A stretch of 64,000 bases of DNA from Bartonella rattimassiliensis 15908 (GCF_000278215.1 NZ_JH725064.1:429587-493586), one strand, 5' to 3'; numbered from the stretch's first letter, positions 40,053-49,265 are shown. Numbers and translations are program-made. The notes: a model not told the origin generated them from the letters alone.

Positions 40053-40280
40053 TTATTGTGCTATTTTACAACGTTTCATACGCGCAAGATCACTCAAAAC
40101 AGCATTACGATTATTTAAAGCTGAAATTTCATTAATTTCATTACTTTAGCTTGATTTTACATCTATAAAAAACAAAGCAGGTACAAATACAAGACTTGCC
40201 GCTGCTAAAGCTACATTTTTGTTTCTTGCTTTAGAACGTTCTGCTATGGTAGCATCAAACGGCAATATATACAACTCCGC
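40053..40280 (-). pseudogene. remnant of a small membrane/lipoprotein-like gene
   Basis: On the minus strand this reads LPFDATIAERSKARNKNVAL, AAASLVFVPALFFIDVKSS, then a stop, and continues in the same frame with NEISALNNRNAVLSDLARMK, RCKIAQ and a terminal stop. The combination of a basic stretch, one membrane segment and a short coiled tail is a single small protein interrupted by a nonsense codon. The N-terminal signal region lies in another frame. I do not know its function. Confidence 0.5.
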
Positions 40281-40400
40281 TTAAAATTTTCTTTATACAT
40301 AAAAACCTCACTTTTAACACAAAATGTCTCTAATGAGATTTAAAGAGCAAAATTAAGATTAAAATCTTAACAAATACCCTATCAACAATATATAATAAGT

Positions 40401-41210
40401 TCACGCATCTGTTTTAAAAGTAAGACCTTGATATGCAGGTTTTACATAAGATGGGACGTAATTTACAACCACATTGTAATCCAGGGATCTATCCATATGT
40501 GTGAGTATTGCCTGTTTGGGTTTTAAATATTCTATCCATTGTAATGCTTGATCAACAGAAAAATGACTTGGATGAGATTTAAATTGAAGAGCTTCAATTA
40601 TGAGAACATCCAAATCCATTAATTTGGATAATGTTTGTTCAGGAAATTCACTAACATCTGTGCAATAGGCAACATTTCCAATACGAAAACCTAAAGAATG
40701 AATATTTCCATGATATTGTAAATGCGTATTGACGCTTATTGCACCACCCTGCCCCTGAATAATAAATTGACTATCTTCGTTAATGAGTTGTGCTTTTAGA
40801 ATGGGTGAGTAAGAAGAACCTTTTAGTGTTTGAAAACAATATCCAAAAGCATTATTTAAATGATTTAGCGTGAATATATCTGCATAGATATCGATTAAAC
40901 ATTGTTGTGCAAGTGCATAACTGCGTAAATCATCAATACCGTGGATATGATCTGCATGAGCATGCGTGTAAAGAGCAGCATCAAGATGGTCCACGCCTGC
41001 ATCAATCATTTGTGAGCGAAAATCTGGACCTGTATCAATAATAATAGTTGTTTTTTTTCCTGATGGTTTAATGCGTTCGACTAATAAAGAACTTCTATAG
41101 CGTTTATTTTTAGGATTATTAGGATCGCATGTTCCCCAGTCGCCATTGGGGCGTGGCACTCCTGGAGAGGAACCACAGCCTAATATTGTAAATCGGTACT
41201 GATCACACAT
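40401..41210 (-). CDS. MBL-fold hydrolase (PhnP-like)
   Basis: A 269-residue metallo-beta-lactamase-fold enzyme of the PhnP/RNase Z-like group. The metal-binding motif THAHADHIHGIDDLR lies near residues 81-95, with further ligands in AYCTDVSEF and LTHMDRSLDY. The N-terminus GCGSSPGVPRPNGDWGTCDP is characteristic of this family, some members of which are cyclic-phosphate phosphodiesterases. The true substrate is unknown. It is the last gene of the dacF-tmk-holB-metG-tatD set, ten bases after tatD. Confidence 0.9.
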   Translation of the reverse strand: MCDQYRFTILGCGSSPGVPRPNGDWGTCDPNNPKNKRYRSSLLVERIKPSGKKTTIIIDTGPDFRSQMIDAGVDHLDAALYTHAHADHIHGIDDLRSYALAQQCLIDIYADIFTLNHLNNAFGYCFQTLKGSSYSPILKAQLINEDSQFIIQGQGGAISVNTHLQYHGNIHSLGFRIGNVAYCTDVSEFPEQTLSKLMDLDVLIIEALQFKSHPSHFSVDQALQWIEYLKPKQAILTHMDRSLDYNVVVNYVPSYVKPAYQGLTFKTDA

Positions 41211-41220
41211 AGCTTTTGCC

Positions 41221-41994
41221 TTATTTCATTTTGCTAAATAAACGAAAAGCATTACGGGTTGTTATTTGAGCTATTTCTTCAATATTTAAGCCAATTGTTT
41301 CAGCTAACACAGCTGCTATATAGCATACAAAGGATGGTTCATTTATTTTTCCTCGATGAGGACTAGGCGCTAAAAATGGTGCATCTGTTTCCACTAACAA
41401 ACGCTCATATGGTACAATTTTTGCTATTTCACGGATTTCAAGTGCGTTTTTAAAAGTAAGAATACCTGAAAAAGAAATATAACCGCCAAGTTCAATACTT
41501 GCACGAGCAAGTTGTATTCCAGAAGAATAACAATGAAGAATAAAGGGAAAAGCCCCTTCTTTTATCTGTTCGCATAGTATTTTCTCCATGTCACTATCGG
41601 CATTGCGTGAATGTATAACAAGAGGAATCTGTGTTTCTCGAGAAGCAATGATATGTTCTTGAAAAACTTTCTTTTGCTCTTCTGGTGTAGAATAATCATA
41701 ATAATAATCAAGCCCCCCTTCCCCAAACGCAACAATTTTAGGGTGATTTGAGAGCTGTATAAGCTCTTCAGCTGTAATATCTTGTTCTTCATGGGCATAA
41801 TTGGGGTGGGTACCAACAGAACAGAAAACTTGATCATAGTTTTGTGCAATGGCTAATAGATTATCTAACTTACGAACATGAGTTGAAATTGTTATCATAC
41901 GTTTAACGTCAGCATCTAAAGCTCGTTGGATAACATCATCCAAATTTTGTGAAAAATCTTCAAAATCAAGATGACAATGTGTATCAATCAACAT
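41221..41994 (-). CDS. TatD-family metal-dependent DNase
   Basis: A 257-residue TIM-barrel hydrolase of the TatD/YcfH family. Metal ligands are visible in MLIDTHCHLDF at the N-terminus, AFGEGGLDYYY, VIHSRNAD, LHCYSSG and LVETDAPFLAPSPHRGKINEP. The frame is open upstream to 42057, but the ATG at 41994 gives the normal N-terminus and overlaps the end of metG by eleven bases, consistent with coupling. The family acts as deoxyribonuclease or tRNA-editing-like hydrolase; the exact role is uncertain. Confidence 0.92.
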   Translation of the reverse strand: MLIDTHCHLDFEDFSQNLDDVIQRALDADVKRMITISTHVRKLDNLLAIAQNYDQVFCSVGTHPNYAHEEQDITAEELIQLSNHPKIVAFGEGGLDYYYDYSTPEEQKKVFQEHIIASRETQIPLVIHSRNADSDMEKILCEQIKEGAFPFILHCYSSGIQLARASIELGGYISFSGILTFKNALEIREIAKIVPYERLLVETDAPFLAPSPHRGKINEPSFVCYIAAVLAETIGLNIEEIAQITTRNAFRLFSKMK

Positions 41995-43543
41995 GATCAG
42001 GATCTTCTTTCTTTGAAATATAACGAGGGAAAATCGGTTTTGGCGATGGAAGATCAAGTCCTTCTTGAATTTTTGAATGGCTTATATGATACAATGACCG
42101 ATCATCTTCAGCAATCGCAAGGCTATCAAGAAGTTTCGCTGCTGATTGGGGTATAAAAGGCAAAAGCATTATTCCTATTCGCCGTAAGATTTCTACAGTT
42201 ATATAAAGAACTGTAGAAAATCTTTCTGGATTATTTTTACGTAAACTCCAAGGTTGTTCATTTGCAAAATAGCGATTAGCATCTGCTACAATTGAAAAAA
42301 TAGCTGAAAGCGCTAAATGCATACTATAAGAAGACATCGCTTTGTTTACAGTTTCAAGCACGTGAAGAGATTGTTCTAAAAGCTGTTTATCTTGAATTGA
42401 AAATGAAGCAGGAAATGGAACTTTTGCATCACAATTCTTGGCAATCATAGACAAGGATCGCTGTGCTAAATTACCAAGATCATTTGCAAGATCAGCATTA
42501 ATACGGTTCACAAGATTTTCATGATTATAACTGCCATCTTGTCCAAACGGCACTTCACGGAGAAGAAAATAACGAACCTGATCCAGGCCATAATGCTCAA
42601 TCATTTCAAAAGGATCAACAACATTTCCAATAGATTTTGACATTTTTGCACCACGATTAAGTAAAAAACCATGTGCAAAAATATTCTTAGGCAATTCAAT
42701 TCCAGCAGACATTAAAAATGCCGGCCAGTAGATTGCATGAAAACGGATAATATCCTTACCAATAATATGTGTATTTGCAGGCCAAAAATCACGTTTTTTT
42801 GAATTTTTATTGAAAAAACCAATGGCTGATAGATAATTCGTAAGCGCATCAATCCAGACATACATTACATGCTTTGGGTTTTCAGGAACAGCAATGCCCC
42901 AATTAAAACTTGCACGTGAAATAGAGATATCTTTTAAACCAGATTTGATAAAACTGATAATTTCATTACGTCGTTCAAGTGGAGCAATAAAATCAGGGTG
43001 TTTTTCATAATATTCAAGAAGAGCTTTTTCATAACGAGAAAGTTTAAAAAAATAACTTTCTTCTTCATTCCATTCAACTGGAGACCCTAATTCCTTTTCG
43101 CGACGGATGTTATCTGGTCCAACTTCCGTGTCTTTCTCTTCATAATACGCTTCTTGACGAACCGAATACCAACCTGTATAATGGCCAAGATAAATATCGC
43201 CATTAGCTTCTATCTTTTTCCAAATTTCTTGACAAGCTTGAGAATGGCGCTCTTCTGTTGTACGAATGAAATCATCGTTAGAACAATTTAATGCCGCAAG
43301 CATTTTCTGAAACACAGCACTATTACGATCTGCAAGTTGCTGAGGTGTTATCCCTAATGCTGCTGCGGTTTGTTGCATCTTTAGACCATGCTCATCTGTA
43401 CCAGAAAGAAAAAATACATTTTTTCCGTTTAATCGTTGATAGCGGGCTAAAACATCGCTAGCAATAGCACTATAGGCATGCCCAATATGTGGAGTACCAT
43501 TAGGATAAAAAATGGGAGTTGTTATGTAATATGTGTCACGCAT
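41984..43543 (-). CDS. metG: methionine--tRNA ligase
   Basis: A class I synthetase charging tRNA-Met. The N-terminus MRDTYYITTPIFYPNGTPHI includes the HIGH-like motif, and the KMSKS motif is KMSKSIGNVVDPF near residue 305. The length, about 519 residues, without a C-terminal dimerisation domain, and the apparent lack of the zinc-knuckle Cys cluster, correspond to the short MetG form of alphaproteobacteria. An upstream in-frame ATG at 43567 is possible, but the start at 43543 matches the family better. The neighbours holB and tatD form the usual rhizobial block. Confidence 0.95.
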   Translation of the reverse strand: MRDTYYITTPIFYPNGTPHIGHAYSAIASDVLARYQRLNGKNVFFLSGTDEHGLKMQQTAAALGITPQQLADRNSAVFQKMLAALNCSNDDFIRTTEERHSQACQEIWKKIEANGDIYLGHYTGWYSVRQEAYYEEKDTEVGPDNIRREKELGSPVEWNEEESYFFKLSRYEKALLEYYEKHPDFIAPLERRNEIISFIKSGLKDISISRASFNWGIAVPENPKHVMYVWIDALTNYLSAIGFFNKNSKKRDFWPANTHIIGKDIIRFHAIYWPAFLMSAGIELPKNIFAHGFLLNRGAKMSKSIGNVVDPFEMIEHYGLDQVRYFLLREVPFGQDGSYNHENLVNRINADLANDLGNLAQRSLSMIAKNCDAKVPFPASFSIQDKQLLEQSLHVLETVNKAMSSYSMHLALSAIFSIVADANRYFANEQPWSLRKNNPERFSTVLYITVEILRRIGIMLLPFIPQSAAKLLDSLAIAEDDRSLYHISHSKIQEGLDLPSPKPIFPRYISKKEDPDHVD

Positions 43544-43620
43544 GTCATACTCGTTGTAAAACGCCATAAATATAAAGATACAATGACATAACGCCTGTTA
43601 ATCATATTGTCACGGAAAAA

Positions 43621-44664
43621 CTAATCTTCATGGATAATCTTATGAATTCTAAAAAGCAAGTTAATAACAAACTGCTTCTTATCAAGATTAAAAACTTGTA
43701 TTTCCTCTATTTCTTGATGAATCTCTTGCCACTTTTGCGCATATTTTTTTGAGACAAATAAATTTCCCTTTTCAGCGAATATAATAGCTTTTTGTTGAAA
43801 TTTTTCAAGAATTTCATCACAAAACTGTTGAAATTGGAATACAGAAGAAGCAGATGAAACTGTTTGAGCAAGAGTGTGTACAGTAGTTGTATTGCAAATA
43901 GGCTGTTCTAAGAGAGCATCGATCGTTTTAATAATTTCAAGACCACCATGGCAAATAAGCAAAGCTGCTTTTCGAGGACTTCCTTTGGATTTTTTTATAA
44001 TCATTTCAATTATCTTCTTATCAGATAAGTCCTGATTGGAGAAAATATGTGTAATGACTTTTTTCATCTCATCATTATTCAATGGACGAAAAGAAATTTT
44101 TTGACACCGTGAATGAATTGTTGGAAGTAATTTTCCAGAAGAATGTGCGATAATAATAAACAACGTCTTTGCAGGTGGCTCTTCAAGTAGTTTAAGAATT
44201 GCATTTGCTGCATTTCTATTCATATCATCTGCAGAATCAATGATGATAACACGCCATCCATTATCTTGCGATGTTTTGCTTAAAAAATGCATAATATCGC
44301 GAATATCATCAATAAGTATTCCTGTTTTAAATTTTTGCGTTTTTACATCAAGTCGACGTGAAATATACAAAAGACCAGGGTGACTGCCTTGTGTAATTTG
44401 AGACCATAGAATAGAATGAGGGTCAGGATTTAGGAAATTGCCCTTTTGAGAACTTAAAATATTCCAAGCAAGATGAAACGCTAATGTAGCCTTCCCAATT
44501 CCATGTTCGCCTTTAAATAATAATGCGTGATGCAAACGCTTCTCTTTAAGCATTTGTGTCAAAAAAGAACAAACATCTTCATGACCAAAGATAACGGTAT
44601 TCTGAGATGGAGATAAAATTGTATCAATATCATCATATTGGCGTAAGGTATTTATATTACTCAT
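43621..44664 (-). CDS. holB: DNA polymerase III delta' subunit HolB
   Basis: HolB is part of the clamp loader that places the beta sliding clamp on DNA. The 347-residue protein has a P-loop GEHGIGKATLAFHLAW near residue 52, a Walker B-like DSADDMN, and the arginine-finger SRC motif in HSRCQKISFRPL, with the rest typical of AAA+ clamp loaders. I chose the ATG at 44664, preceded by GTGGGA; the open TTG at 44694 overlaps tmk more. It lies between tmk and metG. Confidence 0.9.
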   Translation of the reverse strand: MSNINTLRQYDDIDTILSPSQNTVIFGHEDVCSFLTQMLKEKRLHHALLFKGEHGIGKATLAFHLAWNILSSQKGNFLNPDPHSILWSQITQGSHPGLLYISRRLDVKTQKFKTGILIDDIRDIMHFLSKTSQDNGWRVIIIDSADDMNRNAANAILKLLEEPPAKTLFIIIAHSSGKLLPTIHSRCQKISFRPLNNDEMKKVITHIFSNQDLSDKKIIEMIIKKSKGSPRKAALLICHGGLEIIKTIDALLEQPICNTTTVHTLAQTVSSASSVFQFQQFCDEILEKFQQKAIIFAEKGNLFVSKKYAQKWQEIHQEIEEIQVFNLDKKQFVINLLFRIHKIIHED

Positions 44665-44669
44665 GGAAG

Positions 44670-45305
44670 CTAATCCCACAATACCTGGTGACAAATATTC
44701 TTTATTTTATGAGCAATGGCTTCTACTGAGCCAGTGGCATCAATGACTCGAAACCTCTGTGGCTCTTGTTTAGCTAATTGAAGAAAAGCTTGACGCCTTT
44801 GTTCTTGAATTTCCAACTGATCTTTTTCAAAATAATCAATTGCTTCTGTTTTTTTTCTTCGCAAATTCGCACGCTTCATAGCATATATTGCTGGCATGTC
44901 TAACAAAAATGTCAAATGTGGCATGATACCATTAAGCGCAACACACTCTAAAACAGAAAGAAGAGAGAAATTGACTCTATCACTGTGTCCTTGATAAACA
45001 CGTGTAGAATCAATAAAGCGATCGCATAAAACGATTTTACCTTTTTGTAAAGAAGGTGCGATAATTTCATGAACATGGTCGGCACGTGCAGCTGTAAACA
45101 AAACAGCTTCAATCAATGGTCCATATTGTTGTGTTTGCCCCGACAGTAAAATATGTCGGATTGCTTCTGCTCCTGCTGTTCCTCCTGGTTCTCGTGTCGT
45201 CACAACATCATAACCTTTGAGAGTGAGATATTCAGCAAGTAAAGAAATCTGCACTGTTTTTCCTACTCCGTCCCCTCCTTCAAATGTAATAAAATAACCT
45301 GACAC
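44670..45305 (-). CDS. tmk: thymidylate kinase
   Basis: Tmk phosphorylates dTMP to dTDP for DNA synthesis. The 211-residue protein has the P-loop FEGGDGVGKTVQ near residues 8-19, the DR motif VLCDRFIDSTRVYQG near residues 95-109, and a LID region with LRRKKTEAIDYFEKD. The start is a GTG. It is 30 bases downstream of dacF, and its end adjoins holB, both replication-related. Confidence 0.94.
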   Translation of the reverse strand: MSGYFITFEGGDGVGKTVQISLLAEYLTLKGYDVVTTREPGGTAGAEAIRHILLSGQTQQYGPLIEAVLFTAARADHVHEIIAPSLQKGKIVLCDRFIDSTRVYQGHSDRVNFSLLSVLECVALNGIMPHLTFLLDMPAIYAMKRANLRRKKTEAIDYFEKDQLEIQEQRRQAFLQLAKQEPQRFRVIDATGSVEAIAHKIKNICHQVLWD

Positions 45306-45335
45306 GTACGAACCCTAACCTTATTTAGCGCGTAT

Positions 45336-46502
45336 TTACAAATATTTCCGTAACCATCCAATTGTTACCTCATAGAAGGCATCTTTTACTTTTGTAAAGA
45401 AACTTCCTTCTTGAACATCCATCCCAGCAAAAATTGGTTTTTCCAGAAGAACCTTTTTATCTTCTAAAATTTGAATAACCCCAACTGATTGTCCTGAAAC
45501 GATAGGAGCTTTCAACGGACCATGATATTTAATTTTGGCTTTAACATTGACTTCTTTTTCATTTGAAAGCATAAAATTTATCGGATTTTTAACAATAAGT
45601 GGAACAAATTTTTTTCTTCCACCATAAATAGAAGCACAACCAACCGTTTCCCCTTTTGTGAAAATCTTTTTGAGATCAAAAGCTGTTATTCCCCATTGAA
45701 GAATGCGTTCTACTTCTTGTGTATGTTTTTTTTTACCATCTTGTAAACCATTGATTGCTAAAAAAAGACGCCGATGATTTTTATAAATGGTAGCAACCAT
45801 TGCCCACCCTTCTTTCTCACTGTAGCCCAAACCAAATCCTTCTACACCAATTTCCTTTAAAATAAGAGGATTCTTATTCCGTTGAAAAATATTATTCCAC
45901 ATAAAATGAGGCTCATGATAAAGCGTATAATAATCCGGATATTCCTGGGTAATATGACGGGCTAATATAATCATATCACGCACTGTTACAAATTGTCCCT
46001 CTTCGGGAAGTCCTGTTGCATTAACAAAATGGCTTTGAGATAATCCAATTATTTTAGCACGCTGATTCATCAGGTGTGCAAAATCGGCTTCATTTCCTGA
46101 GATTCCTTCAGCAAGAATAATAGCAGCATCATTTCCATTGACAATAATTAAACCACGTAAAAGATCAGAAACGCTGATTTCTGTCTTTATCTTTGCAAAC
46201 ATAGTAGTTGTACCGGAAGGTGCTCCACCCTTTCGCCAAGCATTTTCACTAACTTTGAATTTTTGCGTACTTCTTAACAATCCTTCTTTTAATTGGTGAA
46301 ATACGACTTCTGCCGTCATTAATTTTGCTAATGATGCAGGAAAAAAAGGAATAGTACTTTGTTTTTCATAGAGTATTGTCTCTGTATCATCATCGAGTAA
46401 CAATAATTGTGATGCAGAAGTTTGAAATTCTTGCGCCCTCCCCCACGTATCAAATGCCGATACCCCCCATAAGATTAGTAAGATCCTTAAAGCTGTATAC
46501 AT
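45336..46502 (-). CDS. dacF: D-alanyl-D-alanine carboxypeptidase (DacF type) with altered motifs
   Basis: A periplasmic S11-family penicillin-binding protein, 388 residues, with a signal peptide ending near GRAQ. The catalytic SxxK is intact as PASLAKLMT near residue 57. The second motif, normally SGN, reads VNGNDAAI, and the KTG motif region reads GVEGFGLGYSEKEGW instead of the usual DGLKTG. The C-terminal beta domain is present. The ATG at 46502 has a perfect GGAGG seven bases upstream, so I prefer it over 46541. It heads the tmk-holB-metG operon. With two of three motifs altered, carboxypeptidase activity may be weak or lost. Confidence 0.88.
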   Translation of the reverse strand: MYTALRILLILWGVSAFDTWGRAQEFQTSASQLLLLDDDTETILYEKQSTIPFFPASLAKLMTAEVVFHQLKEGLLRSTQKFKVSENAWRKGGAPSGTTTMFAKIKTEISVSDLLRGLIIVNGNDAAIILAEGISGNEADFAHLMNQRAKIIGLSQSHFVNATGLPEEGQFVTVRDMIILARHITQEYPDYYTLYHEPHFMWNNIFQRNKNPLILKEIGVEGFGLGYSEKEGWAMVATIYKNHRRLFLAINGLQDGKKKHTQEVERILQWGITAFDLKKIFTKGETVGCASIYGGRKKFVPLIVKNPINFMLSNEKEVNVKAKIKYHGPLKAPIVSGQSVGVIQILEDKKVLLEKPIFAGMDVQEGSFFTKVKDAFYEVTIGWLRKYL

Positions 46503-46541
46503 AGCCGCTCCTCCCATCCAAAGATCAACATAAAGAATCAA

Positions 46542-46745
46542 CTATATAGGAAAAAACTTTTTTATTTCTGCAAATTGAAAAATTATTTATAATTCAAGAA
46601 AAGATTTTATCTTCCTCATAGATCAAGTTTTACATTTTAAAGTATGAAAAGCAAAAAAACTTTTTTCGTTTTTTATTGATCATACATTGATTTATCATGA
46701 TCAATTGTCATTTCTAGCTTGAACCTAACTTAAAATCCTGTAAGC
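46542..46745. promoter_or_regulatory. upstream region of the dacF operon
   Basis: About 200 AT-rich bases between dacF and the type III restriction remnant. It must hold the promoter of the dacF-tmk-holB-metG operon, but I could not place -35 and -10 boxes with confidence. If the inversion proposed below is correct, this promoter region is a junction. Confidence 0.35.
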
Positions 46746-47420
46746 TTTTCTTTTTCCCCTCTCATATTGAATTCATTACAATTACTTGCTTATGTGTTGC
46801 TCTCTTAATTGCGCAACAATAAAAGTATTAAGCTTATGCTAATCGTGAATTAATATATTCTCAACAGCTATATATCATTGGGTAAATAAAATTGGAAATG
46901 CTTTACCATTTGATCAGCTAATTTTCGTAATAAAAGTATATGCCTATCATTAATAGATAAAGTCATTATCAATTAAATCACGAATGATATAATTTTCAAG
47001 ATGAAGCTCTTTGATACCTTCATTCTTAGAAGTGAGAAAAATGCTTTTGTGGATAAGCAATTCTCAAATTAAAAGTTTTTTTTACTAATAGGTTGCGAAT
47101 TTAAGCTTTCTAAATTTTTAAAATCAAAATTAGAAAAAACATAAGTAATCTCAAGCGAAGGTATGAGTACAATATTGGGAATATCTATCATCAATTCTGC
47201 TAATTGTTTTGTCAAAATTGTAACAACTTTTTGATACAAGAAACTTTTGTGCTAACGGCATAGCGCTCATAATTTTATTGCTAATTCTTTCCTGTATGGG
47301 TGCAAAACAAAGCATTTGAGAACTTGGTAAATATCATTCTCTTTAATCATATCCCAAGCGATAGCAGAAATTTTTTACTTTTCAGATGTTAATATAGATA
47401 AATCTGTATTACATAATATG
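46746..47420 (-). pseudogene. type III restriction enzyme (Res) remnant
   Basis: On the minus strand, with several stops and shifts, fragments match the C-terminal part of type III restriction subunits in the expected order. First comes VVTILTKQLAELMIDIPNIV with EITYVFSNFDFKNLESLNSQ. Next is HLENYIIRDLIDNDFIY followed by LLLRKLADQMVKHFQFYL. Finally, pieces such as IVAQLREQHISK appear. Intact homologues have LVRGLIDFDDISYDxHADLL and KLAGQMVAHL in these places. No modification subunit remains. The assignment rests on recognisable pattern and order, not a search, and the gene is certainly non-functional. Confidence 0.55.
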
Positions 47421-47519
47421 ATATCTTGTAAATTCGATGTTTCATTTATATCAGAATTAAAAGCGTCTGCTTGACTTGAATATACTCTCTTACCCGTCGA
47501 GTCTTTTCATGCTGCGCAA

Positions 47520-48590
47520 ATGCCTTTAACTTTAAGTCACTATGTTTATGATATTGCTGATTGTCAACAATCGCCTCTCGATTTTGTGGTTGTCGCTGCT
47601 TTATATGTCTTGGTTACCGTCATTGGCAATGGCGTGCATATTGCTCCAAAACAACATGATGATTGGATTGTGGTCCCTAATCTCTGGGGCGCTCTGATTG
47701 GGCAATCGTCAACTTTCAAAACACCAGCCATGAAAGCCGCTTTAGCTCCTATCTCTTGCCTTCAAAAGGAATGGTATAAAGACTGGTTAAAGCAAAAAGA
47801 AAAACAAGAAATTGAAGAGAAACTTGAAACTTTAGACAAACGAGAAAAGGAAAGACAAGCCAATAAAGCGATAAGAAAAGGAGAATGTGAAATAGCTCGT
47901 GCTCTGTTGTATGAAACCCTCTCTAAAGACAAGGCGCATGATGATGATGTCTCTCGGTTTATTGTCAATGATGTGACCGTGGAAAAGTTTGGAGAACTCT
48001 TAAAAGAAAATCCCCGTGGTCTCTTGATGGTGCGTGATGAACTGGCTGGCTTTTTAGCCAATCTAGAAAGAAAGGAATATCAAACAGATCGTTCCTTTTA
48101 TCTCACAGCTTTTAATGGAGATGATCAATTTACCTATGACCGTATAGAGCGTGGAACCATTTTTATCCCTCATGTTACTTTATCCATGATTGGAGGCATT
48201 CAACCTTCACGCATTATTCCCCTCATTCAAGCCATACAGCGTGGAATAAACGATGATGGTTTATTGCAACGCTTTCAAATGATTATCTGGCCCGATGACA
48301 ATAAAGAGTGGCAAGTGATTGATAGACCGCCCAATCAAGAGGCATGGCAAAAGTATGAAGGGGTGTTTCGCTCTTTTCGTGATAAACGCTTAGGATCTCC
48401 TGAACACCCCATGATCATGCGTTTTTCTCCTAAAGCACAAGTGAAGTTTTATGAATGGTTAGAGCATCTTCATAGAGAAGCAAAAGGAGGTACGCACTCA
48501 GAAAGCTTACAATCACATTTTTTAAACCTGTTCAACTTCTTTGATGAATATCAGTGGAAAATAACTCTCAAGGCGACTGACCTACGATAA
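47520..48590 (+). CDS. DUF3987 domain protein, probably truncated
   Basis: A 356-codon open frame of the DUF3987 family, found in phage and plasmid primase-like proteins. It has a Walker A-like GQSSTFKTPAMKAAL near residues 62-76, a charged Lys/Glu coiled coil at residues 80-125, and a Walker B-like LLMVRDELAGFLANLE near residue 160. The homology appears to begin before the ATG, because the frame is open from about 47474 and reads LPVESFHAAQ. Full-length relatives have an N-terminal primase part and a longer C-terminus. It is island cargo that has lost both ends, so function is doubtful. Confidence 0.65.
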   Translation: MPLTLSHYVYDIADCQQSPLDFVVVAALYVLVTVIGNGVHIAPKQHDDWIVVPNLWGALIGQSSTFKTPAMKAALAPISCLQKEWYKDWLKQKEKQEIEEKLETLDKREKERQANKAIRKGECEIARALLYETLSKDKAHDDDVSRFIVNDVTVEKFGELLKENPRGLLMVRDELAGFLANLERKEYQTDRSFYLTAFNGDDQFTYDRIERGTIFIPHVTLSMIGGIQPSRIIPLIQAIQRGINDDGLLQRFQMIIWPDDNKEWQVIDRPPNQEAWQKYEGVFRSFRDKRLGSPEHPMIMRFSPKAQVKFYEWLEHLHREAKGGTHSESLQSHFLNLFNFFDEYQWKITLKATDLR

Positions 48591-48863
48591 CGTTATGAAT
48601 GGCATTCTTTCATAAAAAACAACAGCATAAAACATATACCGCAGAGCTTAATAAAAATAGCACTCAATCATTGCATTATTTTTTCATTTCCCTCTCCTTT
48701 AATATTTACAGTAATAATATTTACAGTAAAAAAAACTTATAAACCTGCTAATATTTTGTATTTTTTGCATCTAAGATGCTTAATATATTAAAAAGCAATC
48801 TCCCCCCGCTGCAAAAATAAGAGGATGACTGATTATACCATCATTAATACTTAATCTTAATAT

Positions 48864-49265
48864 CTAAGGTTGACATTCAGGCTGTTTTTTGTGCTCCTCA
48901 CAATGAAGACTATTCAAGCGTCTCTCTACACTTCGCTGAGGAATAACAGCATCAGGCTGACAAATTGGAAGATTTTCATATTTCTCACACCACTTCACTC
49001 TTCCCAATTTATCTTGAAAGCCCGCTTGTATCATGCATGCATTCACAGACTCCTCTGCATTAAATCTCTCATCAGCACTTTTTTCTGGATCAAAGCGACC
49101 ATCAAGATGCTGTATTCCGCATTCCAACAGAGCTTTTTTTATCTCAATTTGATCTGCACCAAACTTTTCCCATGCATCTACTGCCGTTTGAGAAGGTTGT
49201 TCTAAGGCACATCCAGCCATAACAAACAAAGCTATCCCGCTTAATAATTTTAAAATCTGCTTCAT
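48864..49265 (-). CDS. small cysteine-rich lipoprotein
   Basis: A 133-residue protein with a lipoprotein signal peptide (hydrophobic residues 6-17, lipobox VMAGC with Cys near residue 19). The mature part is acidic and has six or more Cys in short patterns: LLECGI, NACMIQAGF, WCEKYENLPICQP and HCEEHKKQPECQP. Such cysteine patterns recur in lipoproteins of phage and conjugative elements, but I cannot name a family. It is the one small intact gene in the island between dacF and tRNA-Leu. Confidence 0.7.
   Translation of the reverse strand: MKQILKLLSGIALFVMAGCALEQPSQTAVDAWEKFGADQIEIKKALLECGIQHLDGRFDPEKSADERFNAEESVNACMIQAGFQDKLGRVKWCEKYENLPICQPDAVIPQRSVERRLNSLHCEEHKKQPECQP

Noticed and set aside
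47493-47520. Possible second attachment site of the tRNA-Leu island (TCGAGTCTT match)
   Set aside because: Only nine bases match the tRNA T-loop, and the sequence is explained as DUF3987 coding sequence (PVESFHAAQ).
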